This document shows, piece after piece, positions 35,821-43,832 of a DNA stretch of 64,000 nt. Numbering within the stretch: position 1 is the stretch's first letter; the number at the start of each line of letters is the position of its first letter. The stretch is from Nocardia niwae NBRC 108934 = DSM 45340 (GTDB taxonomy: Bacteria > Actinomycetota > Actinomycetes > Mycobacteriales > Mycobacteriaceae). A program made the position numbers and the translations under genes. The stretch lies in contig NZ_BDCK01000041.1 of the NCBI RefSeq assembly GCF_001613465.1, positions 1 to 64,000 on the forward strand, written 5' to 3'. The notes under the pieces are model-generated. The model was given only the letters and a program-made list of their open reading frames with translations. It was not told the DNA's origin and made no database searches.

Positions 35821-35965
35821 AGCCGGGACACCCGGCGACCACCGGCCCGCCGCACCGAGCCTCGCCCCGCGGGTACCGGACCCCCGACGGAAACGTAGGG
35901 GCGAGGGCGGAACGGACGACCTCTCAGTCCGAACCAGAACCGAAGACGTCGCAGGTGCGTCGAGA
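35821..35965 (+). ncRNA. Candidate c-di-AMP (ydaO/yuaA-type) riboswitch leader
   Basis: The 5' leader of the Rpf gene is highly structured: GCCGGG-ACA-CCCGGC at 35822-35836, and a 9-bp helix CCTCGCCCC (35860-35868) with GGGGCGAGG (35898-35906). The 3' part (TCCGAACC at 35928-35935, GTCGCAGGTGCGTCG at 35948-35962, then GAGGAAG) resembles the conserved end of ydaO-type riboswitches, which commonly precede rpf genes in actinobacteria. The match is by eye, and the outer boundaries are approximate. Confidence 0.55.
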
Positions 35966-35981
35966 GGAAGACGAACCCGAT

Positions 35982-36608
35982 ATGAGTGGACGCCATCGCA
36001 AGCCAAGCTCGACCGGCCGCACGGTAGCCAAGGTTGCCGTCACCGGAGCCATCATCGGCACTGCCGGTGTGGCTTTCGCAGGCAACGCCAGCGCGGCACC
36101 CGACTCCGACTGGGATCGACTCGCTCAGTGCGAGGCCGGCGGCAACTGGGGCATCAACACCGGCAACGGTTTCCAAGGCGGGCTGCAGTTCTCCCCCAGC
36201 ACCTGGCGTGCCCACGGCGGCCAGGAGTACGCCGCCAGCGCCAACCAGGCCTCCCGCGAACAGCAGATCGCGGTCGCCGAGAAGGTGCTCGCCTCCCAGG
36301 GCTGGGGCGCTTGGCCCTCCTGCTCGTCCAAGCTGGGCCTGAGCAGCGCGCCCTCCCCGCGCTCCGCTCCCGCCCCCGCCGAGACCCCGCGCTGGAACCC
36401 CGCGCCGCAGGCCGCCCAGGCCGCGCCGGCGGACACGCAGCAGATCTTCTCGGCCGTCGACCGCGCTCTTGAGGTCGTGCAGAGCCAGGGCGTCCAGGTG
36501 CCCAAGGAAGCTCTCGACTTCTTCAACGCCGCCAAGTCCAGCGGAGTCACCCTCGACCCCGCGATCGTGAACTTCTACGAGGCGAACAAGGGCCTGCTGC
36601 CCTCCTGA
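35982..36608 (+). CDS. rpfA: Resuscitation-promoting factor RpfA-like
   Basis: This 208-residue secreted peptidoglycan lytic transglycosylase wakes dormant cells. A signal peptide (to about residue 38, cut near ASA-AP) is followed by the Rpf domain (about 39-115): DWDRLAQCEAGGNWGINTGNGFQGGLQFSPSTWRAHGG (family pattern) with the catalytic Glu in QCEAGGNW and cysteines C47 and C111. Then come a Pro/Ala linker and a C-terminal helical stretch (about 150-208, IFSAVDRALEVVQSQGVQV...NFYEANKGLLPS). It is half the length of Rv0867c (407 residues), which has long Pro/Ala repeats. Position beside cspB and the XPB genes identifies it as rpfA. Control by CRP and a riboswitch is likely. Confidence 0.88.
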   Translation: MSGRHRKPSSTGRTVAKVAVTGAIIGTAGVAFAGNASAAPDSDWDRLAQCEAGGNWGINTGNGFQGGLQFSPSTWRAHGGQEYAASANQASREQQIAVAEKVLASQGWGAWPSCSSKLGLSSAPSPRSAPAPAETPRWNPAPQAAQAAPADTQQIFSAVDRALEVVQSQGVQVPKEALDFFNAAKSSGVTLDPAIVNFYEANKGLLPS

Positions 36609-36623
36609 TCGCCCCGCGACGTC

Positions 36624-36663
36624 GAGAAGGGCCCCGCATCACTATGGATGCGGGGCCCTTCTC
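36624..36663. terminator. Perfect 17-bp hairpin terminator
   Basis: GAGAAGGGCCCCGCATC (36624-36640) pairs perfectly with 36647-36663 over a 6-base loop. It sits between the rpfA stop and the stop of the leftward 61-residue ORF and can serve both strands. Confidence 0.88.
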
Positions 36664-36691
36664 CGTAGCCGAGAACGTTCCGTTCGCGCGC

Positions 36692-36877
36692 TCAGCGGTT
36701 GATCACCGTGTTCGGGTGCATGTAGGGCAACTGCTCAGCGGGGACCGGGAACTCGGTGTCCTCGCCGTAGGGCGAGAGACCACCGGAGCGGGCCGAGGAG
36801 AGTTCGGTGACCGCGTGGTCACCGTCGGCGACCTTCGGCCAGCCGTTGTCGACATAGGATTTCTTCGATTTGTTCAC
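36692..36877 (-). CDS. Small conserved-looking protein, 61 residues
   Basis: I do not recognise this protein. It is polar and soluble: basic start (MNKSKKSYVDNGWPK), acidic middle, and a proline/tyrosine-rich end (SPYGEDTEFPVPAEQLPY, then MHPNTVINR). Its non-shadow composition, the rho-independent terminator beyond its stop, and the GAGG before GTG 36877 support a real gene. It is divergent from the XPB-associated gene. GTG 36880 is an alternative start. Confidence 0.6.
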   Translation of the reverse strand: MNKSKKSYVDNGWPKVADGDHAVTELSSARSGGLSPYGEDTEFPVPAEQLPYMHPNTVINR

Positions 36878-36990
36878 CACGACCTCATTGTGGCATGGGC
36901 GGTTCTCCCCGGACGCGCCGCAGCCCGCACCGCGCGGCCCGCACCGCCGCACTCCGGCGGGCGGCCGCCCAGCATCGTAGGCTGGATCGG

Positions 36991-39285
36991 ATGACCGCGA
37001 CCGACTCCCTTGCCGGATGGCTCGGTGCCCGCAGTGATGCCCAGCTCGTGACGCTGCTGCAGCTTCGGCCCGACCTGGCCGTGCCGCTGCCCTCCTCCAT
37101 GTCCGTGCTCGCCGCCCGCATCGAACAGCGCGCGTCGGTGCTGCGCGCCACGGAAGACTTGAACACCCTCGATTTCGCCATCGTGGAAACACTTGCGATG
37201 CATGGAGTGACACGTACCGACGGCGCCCCGCTGCGCCGCGCCGAACTGCATGTGCAACTGTGCGAACGGGTGCCGGCCGCCGAGATGGACCACGCGCTGG
37301 AGCGACTGACCGCTCGCGCGCTGGTCTGGATCGACGCCGACGAGGGACTGCATCTGATTCCGGCCGCCGCCGAGGCGCTGCCGTGGCCGATCGGCACGGC
37401 GACCGAGATCCCCGATGCCCTCACCGAAACCGAGGTGGTCGCGGCACTCCCCGAGCTCGCCCCGGCCGAACGAGCATTGCTGGAGAAGCTGGCCACGACG
37501 GGCCCGCGCGGGCGCACCAGGGACGCCGCCCCGGGCACGCCGCCCGACCGGCCGATTCAGCGGCTGCTGACCCACAGGCTGCTGCACTGGATCGACGACG
37601 AGACCGTCGAGCTTCCCGTCACCGTCGGGCAGGTGCTGCGGCGGGAGCCGGTCACCCACCCGCACGCGCTGACTCCGCCGCAACCGGAGACCGTCAAACA
37701 GACGCCCGCCGAGGTGAACGCGGTCGCGGCGGGCGAGGTCGGCGAGCTGCTGCGGCACTGCGCCGCCGTGCTCGACGTGCTCGGCCAGGCCCCGGCTCCC
37801 GCTCTGCGCGCGGGCGGCCTGGGCGTGCGGGAGCTGCGCCGCATCGCCAAGCAGGCCGGTGTGGACGAGCCGCGCGCGGGTTTGCTGGTCGAACTGCTGG
37901 CCGCGGCGAAACTGCTCGAGAAAGGTTTGCCGGACCCGCCGCCGGACTTCGATACGACCGACGACTTCTGGGCGCCGACACCGCTGGTGGACTCCTGGCT
38001 GGAATCTCCGCCCGCACGGCGCTGGGCCACGCTCGGATCGACCTGGCTGGACTTGGATCGGATGCCGTGGATGATCGGCATGCGCGATGCCAACGACAAG
38101 CCCCTGGCGGCGCTGTCGCTGGAGCTGCGCACCCCGAACGCGCCGCGCGATCGGCGCGCGATCCTCGGTCTGCTCGCGGAGTACCCGTCCGGCACCGCGT
38201 TGACGCCCGCGGACATCGGCCGGGTGCTGGCCTGGCAGCAGCCACGTAGACGCAGGAACTTCCGGCCCGAGGTGGTCGAACAGACGCTGGCCGAGGCGGC
38301 GGCGCTCGGGTTCGTCGGCCGGGGCGCGCTCGGCTCTGCGGCCCGGGCGCTCCTGCACGCGGCGCCCACCAGCGTCGCCGACGCGGAAGCACAGATGGAG
38401 GCGGCGCTGCCGGAGCCGGTGGATCACGTGCTGGTGCAGGCGGATCTGACGGTGATCGCGCCGGGCCCGCTGACCGCCGACCTCCAACGGCGCGTGGCAC
38501 TCGTCGCCGATGTCGAGTCCGCAGGTGCCGCAACGGTGTATCGGATCGGGGAGTCCTCGGTGCGTCGCGCTCTGGACGCAGGCTTGACGGCGGCCGAGCT
38601 GCACGCGCTGTTCGCCACGCATTCCCGGACGCCGATCCCGCAGGCGCTGACCTATCTGATCGATGACGCGGCCCGGCGCCACGGGCAGTTGCGGGCGGGC
38701 ATGGCGCAGTCGTTCATCCGCAGCGACGACCCGGCGCTGCTGGCCCAGGTGCTCTCGGCGCCGGTGGCGAGCGAGTTGGCCCTGCGGTCCATCGCGCCGA
38801 CCGTCGCCATCGCCCAGGCGCCGCTGGGCGAACTGCTGGAGCGGTTGCGCGCGGCCGGTTTCGCGCCCGCGGGTGAGGACTCGGCCGGCGCGATCGTCGA
38901 CCTGCGGCCGCGCGGCGCGCGGATCTCAGTGCGCCCGGCCGCGCGGCAGCCCTACCGGCCCACGCCGCCCAGTACCGAACAGCTCGAATTGCTCGTCACC
39001 GAACTGCGCGCCGGCGAACGCGCCGCCAGCGCCAGGTCCGGTCAGGCGGTGCGCCCGGACGGCACCCGGACCAACACCGCCGCCACGCTCGCTCTGCTCC
39101 AGCTCGCGGCGCGGGTGCGGCGGTCGGTGAACATCGGCTACGTCGATGCCCAAGGGGTCGCCACGCAGCGGGTGGTGGAACCGTTGAAGGTGGGCAACGG
39201 TCAGCTCGACGCGCTCGACCCGGTGACCGGCGCGGTCCGGCACTTCACGCTGCACCGGATCGCGTCGGTCGCCCTGCTGGAATGA
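36991..39285 (+). CDS. XPB helicase-associated protein (Rv0862c-like)
   Basis: This is a 764-residue protein. The N-terminal half (about 1-420) carries repeated winged-helix-like segments (SDAQLVTLLQLRPDLAVPLP; LTETEVVAALPELAPAERALLEKL). The middle is the XPB/Ssl2-like helicase-associated domain (PEPVDHVLVQADLTVIAPGPL; VYRIGESSVRRALDAGLTAAELHALFATHS), and the C-terminus is a WYL-like module (RSVNIGYVDAQGVATQRVVEPLKV). In mycobacteria the gene is adjacent to ercc3 (Rv0861c). Here 4.5 kb of other genes separates them. A role as partner of the XPB helicase in DNA repair is inferred. The stop codon abuts the stop of the convergent lipoprotein gene without a base between. Confidence 0.82.
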   Translation: MTATDSLAGWLGARSDAQLVTLLQLRPDLAVPLPSSMSVLAARIEQRASVLRATEDLNTLDFAIVETLAMHGVTRTDGAPLRRAELHVQLCERVPAAEMDHALERLTARALVWIDADEGLHLIPAAAEALPWPIGTATEIPDALTETEVVAALPELAPAERALLEKLATTGPRGRTRDAAPGTPPDRPIQRLLTHRLLHWIDDETVELPVTVGQVLRREPVTHPHALTPPQPETVKQTPAEVNAVAAGEVGELLRHCAAVLDVLGQAPAPALRAGGLGVRELRRIAKQAGVDEPRAGLLVELLAAAKLLEKGLPDPPPDFDTTDDFWAPTPLVDSWLESPPARRWATLGSTWLDLDRMPWMIGMRDANDKPLAALSLELRTPNAPRDRRAILGLLAEYPSGTALTPADIGRVLAWQQPRRRRNFRPEVVEQTLAEAAALGFVGRGALGSAARALLHAAPTSVADAEAQMEAALPEPVDHVLVQADLTVIAPGPLTADLQRRVALVADVESAGAATVYRIGESSVRRALDAGLTAAELHALFATHSRTPIPQALTYLIDDAARRHGQLRAGMAQSFIRSDDPALLAQVLSAPVASELALRSIAPTVAIAQAPLGELLERLRAAGFAPAGEDSAGAIVDLRPRGARISVRPAARQPYRPTPPSTEQLELLVTELRAGERAASARSGQAVRPDGTRTNTAATLALLQLAARVRRSVNIGYVDAQGVATQRVVEPLKVGNGQLDALDPVTGAVRHFTLHRIASVALLE

Positions 39286-39816
39286 TCAGCCCTTCGGCTT
39301 GGCCGTGCAGAAGGTGGCCTTGGGGTCGGTTTCGATGAGCCGGAAGCTGTCGGCATCCTCGCCGCACAGCAACTCGTCGGCTTGGCCGTCGATCCGCTTC
39401 AGGACCTTGAAGGTGGCCTCCTGGGACGAGCAGTCCACGTGCTTGTATCCGGTCGTGCTGCTCTCGTTGTAGCAGCTGCCTTCCTTGAAGTTCGGCGCCA
39501 GGCACAGGAACGCGGTGGTACCGCCGGCCAGGGTCTCCTCGTAGGAGGTGTAGTCGGCGGCGCAGTCGGTCTTCTTGTCGGAGGACTGGGCGACCTTGTA
39601 CACGGCCTTGTCCGACGAGCAGTCCACCGGCTCGGTCTTGGAATCGACCGCCGAGCCCTCGATGACGTTGATGCAGTCGCCGACCTTGGCCTTGGCGGTG
39701 TCCGACTTGCCCGCGTCCTCGATCATCGAACAGCCGGCCACCGCGACCACCACCGCGGCCACCGCGACGAGGGCGAGCACGATGCGTGCCAGCAGCCTCG
39801 CTCCTGGAAACTTCAC
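39286..39816 (-). CDS. LppU/SCO3897-like cysteine-rich lipoprotein
   Basis: This is a 176-residue lipoprotein. A basic and hydrophobic signal ends in the lipobox VAGC (Cys about 29). The exported domain contains at least eight cysteines in paired spacing (KVGDCINV, EPVDCSSDKAVYKV, KTDCAADY, FLCLAPN, GSCYNE, HVDCSSQEATFKV, LLCGEDAD, ATFCTA), so it is probably held by disulfides. The VGDC...VDCSS pattern is repeated twice, which fits the LppU/SCO3897 family. The function is unknown. GTG 39816 gives the best signal peptide; AGAGAGG lies upstream. Confidence 0.75.
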   Translation of the reverse strand: MKFPGARLLARIVLALVAVAAVVVAVAGCSMIEDAGKSDTAKAKVGDCINVIEGSAVDSKTEPVDCSSDKAVYKVAQSSDKKTDCAADYTSYEETLAGGTTAFLCLAPNFKEGSCYNESSTTGYKHVDCSSQEATFKVLKRIDGQADELLCGEDADSFRLIETDPKATFCTAKPKG

Positions 39817-39926
39817 CTGAAAACCTCTCTCACCGAACACGTTCACGGGCTCGTGAACGCGGTGAGGATACCCGTACGACCACGGCGGCCGCATCAGCTC
39901 ACCGGGTGACCGCGAACGGCGGCGCG

Positions 39927-40037
39927 CTAGATGCTGTGCGTGCCGTACAGCCCCATGAGCGCATAACCCAAGATGCTGGGGAGCAGACGGCCGAGCAGCA
40001 GGTACGCAGAGTAATTCACTAGCAACGCCTTTCGCAT
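39927..40037 (-). CDS. Hydrophobic 36-residue small ORF
   Basis: An ATG-started frame of 36 codons encodes a hydrophobic peptide: basic start MRKALLVNY, then a Leu-rich helix (SAYLLLGRLLPSILGYALMG) and a short polar end. It lies alone in the 297-bp gap between the lipoprotein gene and the coiled-coil gene. No strong ribosome site is visible. It could be a small membrane protein. Amino-acid composition, not homology, is the support. Confidence 0.4.
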   Translation of the reverse strand: MRKALLVNYSAYLLLGRLLPSILGYALMGLYGTHSI

Positions 40038-40113
40038 GTTCTATGCAACTGGACTGTTGTCCGGTATGCGGAGTGTGTCGTCGCCCGAGACCGGGTCGTT
40101 ACGCTTGGGCAGT

Positions 40114-40944
40114 ATGACCGTCGAGGACGTCGCGCGCGACCTGTACGGGCTGATGCCCGCGGAGTTCGTCGCGGCCCGCGCGGACCGGGCGGCCGCGGCG
40201 AAGCAGGCGGGCGACAAGAAGCTCGCGGCCGCCATCGGCAAGCTGCGCAAACCCACCTTGACGGCGTGGACGGCGAATCTGCTGTCGCGCGCCGCGCCCG
40301 ACGACGTAGCCGCTCTGCTGCGGCTCGGCGCCGCCCTGGCCGCCGCTCAGCGAGAACTCTCCGCCGAACAATTGCGCGACCTGACCGCGCAGCGACAGCA
40401 ACTGGTCAACGCCCTCGCGAAGAAGGCGGGCGCGCTCGCCGCCGAACAAGGGCATCCGGTCGGCGAGAGCGTCGTCCGGGAGCTCGGCCAGACGTTGACC
40501 GCGGCCCTCGCCGACGCGGAGGTGGCCGACCGGCTGCGCGCGGGGACGCTCGTCACGGCCGCGAGCTACGAAGGCTTCGGACCGAGCGGGCCGAATCTGC
40601 TCGCGGTCCCCGAACCGGCGCCGCGGCGCGGGCGCGCGGCATCCCGGCGGAAGCCGGACGACAGTACCCGCCGGGAGCTGGCGCAGGCCGAGGAAGCGCT
40701 GGAAGCCGCCCGCGCCGACGAGGATTCGGCACGCGCCGCCCTCGACGAGGCGACCGGAGAACTGTCCTCGGCCGAGGAGCGCGTGGCCGCGTTGCGCGAC
40801 GAGCTAGCCCACGCCGAACAGCAGCAGCAGTTCCGCAAGTCGGCCGCCCGGACGGCGAAGGACGAACTGCACGCGGCGCGCCGCCAGGTGGAGCGCGCCG
40901 AACGCACGGTGGCGAAGGCCAGGCAGAGCCTCGAGGACGACTGA
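40114..40944 (+). CDS. Hypothetical protein with C-terminal coiled coil
   Basis: I do not recognise this 276-residue cytoplasmic protein. The N-terminal half (about 1-170) is helical with GLMPAEFVAARADRAAAAKQAGDKKLAAAIGKLRKPTLTAWTAN as its most distinctive segment (family pattern: a lysine-rich helix followed by KPT.xAW.xN). Residues about 190-276 are a regular Ala/Glu/Arg coiled coil (AEEALEAARADEDSARAAL; HAARRQVERAERTVAKARQ). ATG 40114 is preceded by TGGGCAGT without a strong Shine-Dalgarno. It is convergent with the M1 peptidase gene, 4 bases apart. Confidence 0.65.
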   Translation: MTVEDVARDLYGLMPAEFVAARADRAAAAKQAGDKKLAAAIGKLRKPTLTAWTANLLSRAAPDDVAALLRLGAALAAAQRELSAEQLRDLTAQRQQLVNALAKKAGALAAEQGHPVGESVVRELGQTLTAALADAEVADRLRAGTLVTAASYEGFGPSGPNLLAVPEPAPRRGRAASRRKPDDSTRRELAQAEEALEAARADEDSARAALDEATGELSSAEERVAALRDELAHAEQQQQFRKSAARTAKDELHAARRQVERAERTVAKARQSLEDD

Positions 40945-40948
40945 GGCG

Positions 40949-42358
40949 TCAGCTACGCAGTGCGCCGGGGAACAGGTACTCCTCCGGCGGCGGCGCGGTG
41001 GTGTTCAACCACGCGTGAAAGAAGCCGGTCAGGTCGATGGGCGACCTGGACTGCACGAAAGCGCGGAACTCGGGCATCGAGGCGTTGCCGTAGGCGTGCG
41101 CCGCGAGGAAGTCCCGCACGGCCCCGAAGAACACCTCGTCACCGATCTGCTTGCGCAGTGCGTGCAGGAACAGGGGCCCGCGGTAGTAGACGGCGGTGAA
41201 CTCTTTCCCGGCGCCGGGGTTCTCCAGCGGAATGCTCCAGAACTTCTGGCTGCCGCGGTATTTCCGGATGGTCTCGCGGTAGTCGTCATCGACATTCTCG
41301 CCCTCCATCCGCTCCGGCCACAGGTAGTCGGCGGTATAGCTGGCGAAGCACTCGTTCAGGCAGATGTCCGGCCACTGGCGCACCGACACCCAGTCGCCCC
41401 ACCACTGGTGCGTGATCTCGTGCACGACGGTCCGCAGGTCGATCGACGGCGCGTAGAGCGGGCGCGTCTGAGTCTCCAGTGAGAAGGAGATGTCGGCGTC
41501 CAGGTGGATGCCGCCCGCGGCCTCGAAGGGGTAGGGACCATAGAGATTTTCGGCGAAGTCGAGGATCTCCGGCAGGCGCTGCTCCAGCTCGCGCTGGCGC
41601 TCCTCCACATTCGGCGCGAACGCGCTGATCAGCGGTACACCGTTGGCCCTGCGCTGCTCGAGGTAGTCGAACTTGTCGATCGCGACGGTGGTCAGATAGC
41701 CGAGCACCGGCTTGGCGTTGAACCAGCGGACCGTCCGTTTGTCGCCGCGCACCACGTTCTCGACGGGCACGCCGTTGGAGACCACCTCCCACTCCGCGGG
41801 AACGGTCGCGTTCAAGCTGAACGTGGCCTTGTCCAGCGGAGTGTCGTTGAGCGGGTACCAGCTGGTCGCCGAGTGCGGCTCACCCGCGACGAACGCGCCG
41901 CCGCTGGGAGCGAAGGTCCATCCCTCGCCGTTGGTGTTCACCGCGGGGCCCGCGTAGTCCACGGTGACGGTGAACGGCAGGCCGGGCAGCAGGGCGAGCG
42001 CGGGAGTCAAGGTCAACTCGTGTTCGCCGTTGCGCTCGAAACCGGCGGGAAGCCCGTTCACCGATACCGTGCGCACCTCCGGTCCCGCGTAATCGAGGTT
42101 GAACACGCGCAGGGCCTGGGTGGCGTGCGCGGTGATGGTGGCGGTGCCCGCCAGCGCACGGCTCGGCGGGTCGTAGTCGATCGCGACGTCGTAGTGGTGG
42201 ACGTCGTAGCCGCCGTTGCCGTCGAGCGGGTAGTACGGGTCGCCCAGCCCCGGCGCGCCGACCAGCGGGTCCGGGGGCGGGTCGGCGTGCGCGGGCACCC
42301 AAGACCCCGCGACGACCACGCACGCGAACGCGGCGCACATCCGGCCGGACAACCTCAT
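40949..42358 (-). CDS. Secreted M1-family zinc metallopeptidase
   Basis: This 469-residue exported peptidase has a signal peptide (about residues 1-26, ending AHA-DP). An N-terminal beta domain (YDVHHYDVAIDYDPPSRALAGTATI) precedes the catalytic domain with the complete zinc site HEITHQWW-x-NE: the HExxH-18-E spacing is exact, with the third ligand in NECFASY. The GAMEN exopeptidase motif of aminopeptidases is missing and replaced by GGIHLDADISFSLETQTRP, as in actinobacterial members. The catalytic Tyr region is AVYYRGPLFLHALR. The C-terminal ERAP-like domain is absent. ATG 42358 is used. Confidence 0.9.
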   Translation of the reverse strand: MRLSGRMCAAFACVVVAGSWVPAHADPPPDPLVGAPGLGDPYYPLDGNGGYDVHHYDVAIDYDPPSRALAGTATITAHATQALRVFNLDYAGPEVRTVSVNGLPAGFERNGEHELTLTPALALLPGLPFTVTVDYAGPAVNTNGEGWTFAPSGGAFVAGEPHSATSWYPLNDTPLDKATFSLNATVPAEWEVVSNGVPVENVVRGDKRTVRWFNAKPVLGYLTTVAIDKFDYLEQRRANGVPLISAFAPNVEERQRELEQRLPEILDFAENLYGPYPFEAAGGIHLDADISFSLETQTRPLYAPSIDLRTVVHEITHQWWGDWVSVRQWPDICLNECFASYTADYLWPERMEGENVDDDYRETIRKYRGSQKFWSIPLENPGAGKEFTAVYYRGPLFLHALRKQIGDEVFFGAVRDFLAAHAYGNASMPEFRAFVQSRSPIDLTGFFHAWLNTTAPPPEEYLFPGALRS

Positions 42359-42430
42359 ACGAACGACCACCCCTTTCCACCCCGCCTGTTGCCGGTACCG
42401 GCGCACCGACTTCGCTGGATGGTAACGGCT

Positions 42431-43069
42431 TCAGTCGCCGCTTCCGGTGAGCGCCACCGACGCGCCGACACCGAAGATCATCACCCCGCCCGCGCCGCCG
42501 ACCGCCTCCAACCTGCGCGGCGACTTGGCGAACCAGGACCTCGCCGAGGCGGCCAGCAGCGCCCACGCGCTGTCGGAAACCAGCGCGATAGCCAGGAAGA
42601 TCGTGCCGAGCAGGAGGAACTGCCACGACAGCGAACCCGCGGCCGGGTCGGCGAAGTGCGGGAGCACCGCGGAGAAGAAGACGATCGCCTTGGGGTTCGT
42701 CAGCCCGACGATCGCGCTCTGGCGCAACACCCGCGTGTGGGGCTCCGGTTCGACGGCGGCGCCCAGCGCCTCACGCAACGCCGAACGCTGACGGATTGCC
42801 TGGATTCCCAGATACATCAGATACAGCGCGCCCGCGAATTTGACCACGGTGAGCGCCAGCGCCGACGCGGTGAGCAGGGCGCCGAGACCGAAGGCGACCA
42901 GGACCAGGGCCGCGTAGACGCCCGCTGCGTGCCCGAGCACCGACAGCAGCGCCGCGCGCCGGCCGAGTGTGAGCGCGCGACCGATGGTGAACAGCACCCC
43001 GGGACCGGGTACGACGATGATGACGACCGCGGCGGCGACGAATGCCAGCAGATCGGACGCTGGAACCAT
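42431..43069 (-). CDS. LysE/RhtB-family exporter
   Basis: This is a 212-residue membrane protein with six predicted helices. The family motif PGPGVLFTIGRALTLGRRAALLSVLGHAAG lies in helix 1 and the loop (about residues 20-50). GLTNPKAIVFFSAVLPHF is in the middle. Such proteins export amino acids such as threonine, homoserine or lysine. A second LysE-type gene lies 5 kb away (47978). Substrate not deducible. Confidence 0.88.
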   Translation of the reverse strand: MVPASDLLAFVAAAVVIIVVPGPGVLFTIGRALTLGRRAALLSVLGHAAGVYAALVLVAFGLGALLTASALALTVVKFAGALYLMYLGIQAIRQRSALREALGAAVEPEPHTRVLRQSAIVGLTNPKAIVFFSAVLPHFADPAAGSLSWQFLLLGTIFLAIALVSDSAWALLAASARSWFAKSPRRLEAVGGAGGVMIFGVGASVALTGSGD

Positions 43070-43122
43070 CTTTCGAGTCTATGCGCAGGCGCAACCGGTA
43101 ATGCGGGCGATCGCAGCCGGAT

Positions 43123-43791
43123 TCAGGAACCGAGGTCGCCGGGTAGGTGATGCGGGTCGAGCAGCAACCGTTTCGTCGCGGTGCGGCGCACCTTCTCGGC
43201 GAGCGCGAGATTGTCCGTGAGCAGCCGCCACTCGGCCTCACTGATCGCCGCGCGAGCGCGGTCGATGACCGAGCCGTCGGTGGTGCCCCAGGCGATCGGC
43301 ATGGCGCTCACCGATTGCCAGCGCTGACCCACCTGCCGGGGGGCGCGGTCGGTGCGCACCGCGACCGACGGCACCCGCTCCCCCGCCCTGGCCTTGTGGC
43401 CGGGGAGGTCGCGGACTTTCCTGGTCACCAAGGCGTAGCGCGGATCGCTCGTCTCCGGCGTCGAGACATCGACCAGCGCGAGCAGCACCACACCCGAGGG
43501 ACGCGCCTCCGAGACGACCGCGGGGACGAGCTCACCGTCCGCGTACAGCTTGTCGATGCTGGAATGCCACGGCGTCCACAGGGCCACCCACAACGCCGTC
43601 ACGGCCCCGAGCGCGAACGCGACCGCGAGCAGATACGCCCAGGGATGATCCAGCCAGATGAGCAACGCCGTCCCGGTCGCCGCGACGACCGCGGCGGCGA
43701 TCGCCAGGAGACGCAAGCGGCGAAGGTCGGCGAAGACTTCGTTGACCGCGTGGGCGTGCCTGCGGTCCACCGCGAATTCGAAGCGTCGCAC
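43123..43791 (-). CDS. DUF3239 membrane protein
   Basis: This is a 222-residue protein. A cytoplasmic start with FEFAVDRRHAHAVNEVFADLRRLR is followed by two membrane helices (about residues 27-47 and 51-71). A soluble domain follows (WHSSIDKLYADGELVPAVVSE, LVDVS, VPSVAVRTDR, WQSVSAMPIAWGTTD) and a helical end. The pattern fits DUF3239. Function unknown. It precedes the XPB helicase gene in the direction opposite to transcription, with a short gap. Confidence 0.7.
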   Translation of the reverse strand: MRRFEFAVDRRHAHAVNEVFADLRRLRLLAIAAAVVAATGTALLIWLDHPWAYLLAVAFALGAVTALWVALWTPWHSSIDKLYADGELVPAVVSEARPSGVVLLALVDVSTPETSDPRYALVTRKVRDLPGHKARAGERVPSVAVRTDRAPRQVGQRWQSVSAMPIAWGTTDGSVIDRARAAISEAEWRLLTDNLALAEKVRRTATKRLLLDPHHLPGDLGS

Positions 43792-43832
43792 GCCCTCATT
43801 CCTAGCATAGTTTGCGGAGGAAATGCCTCCGC

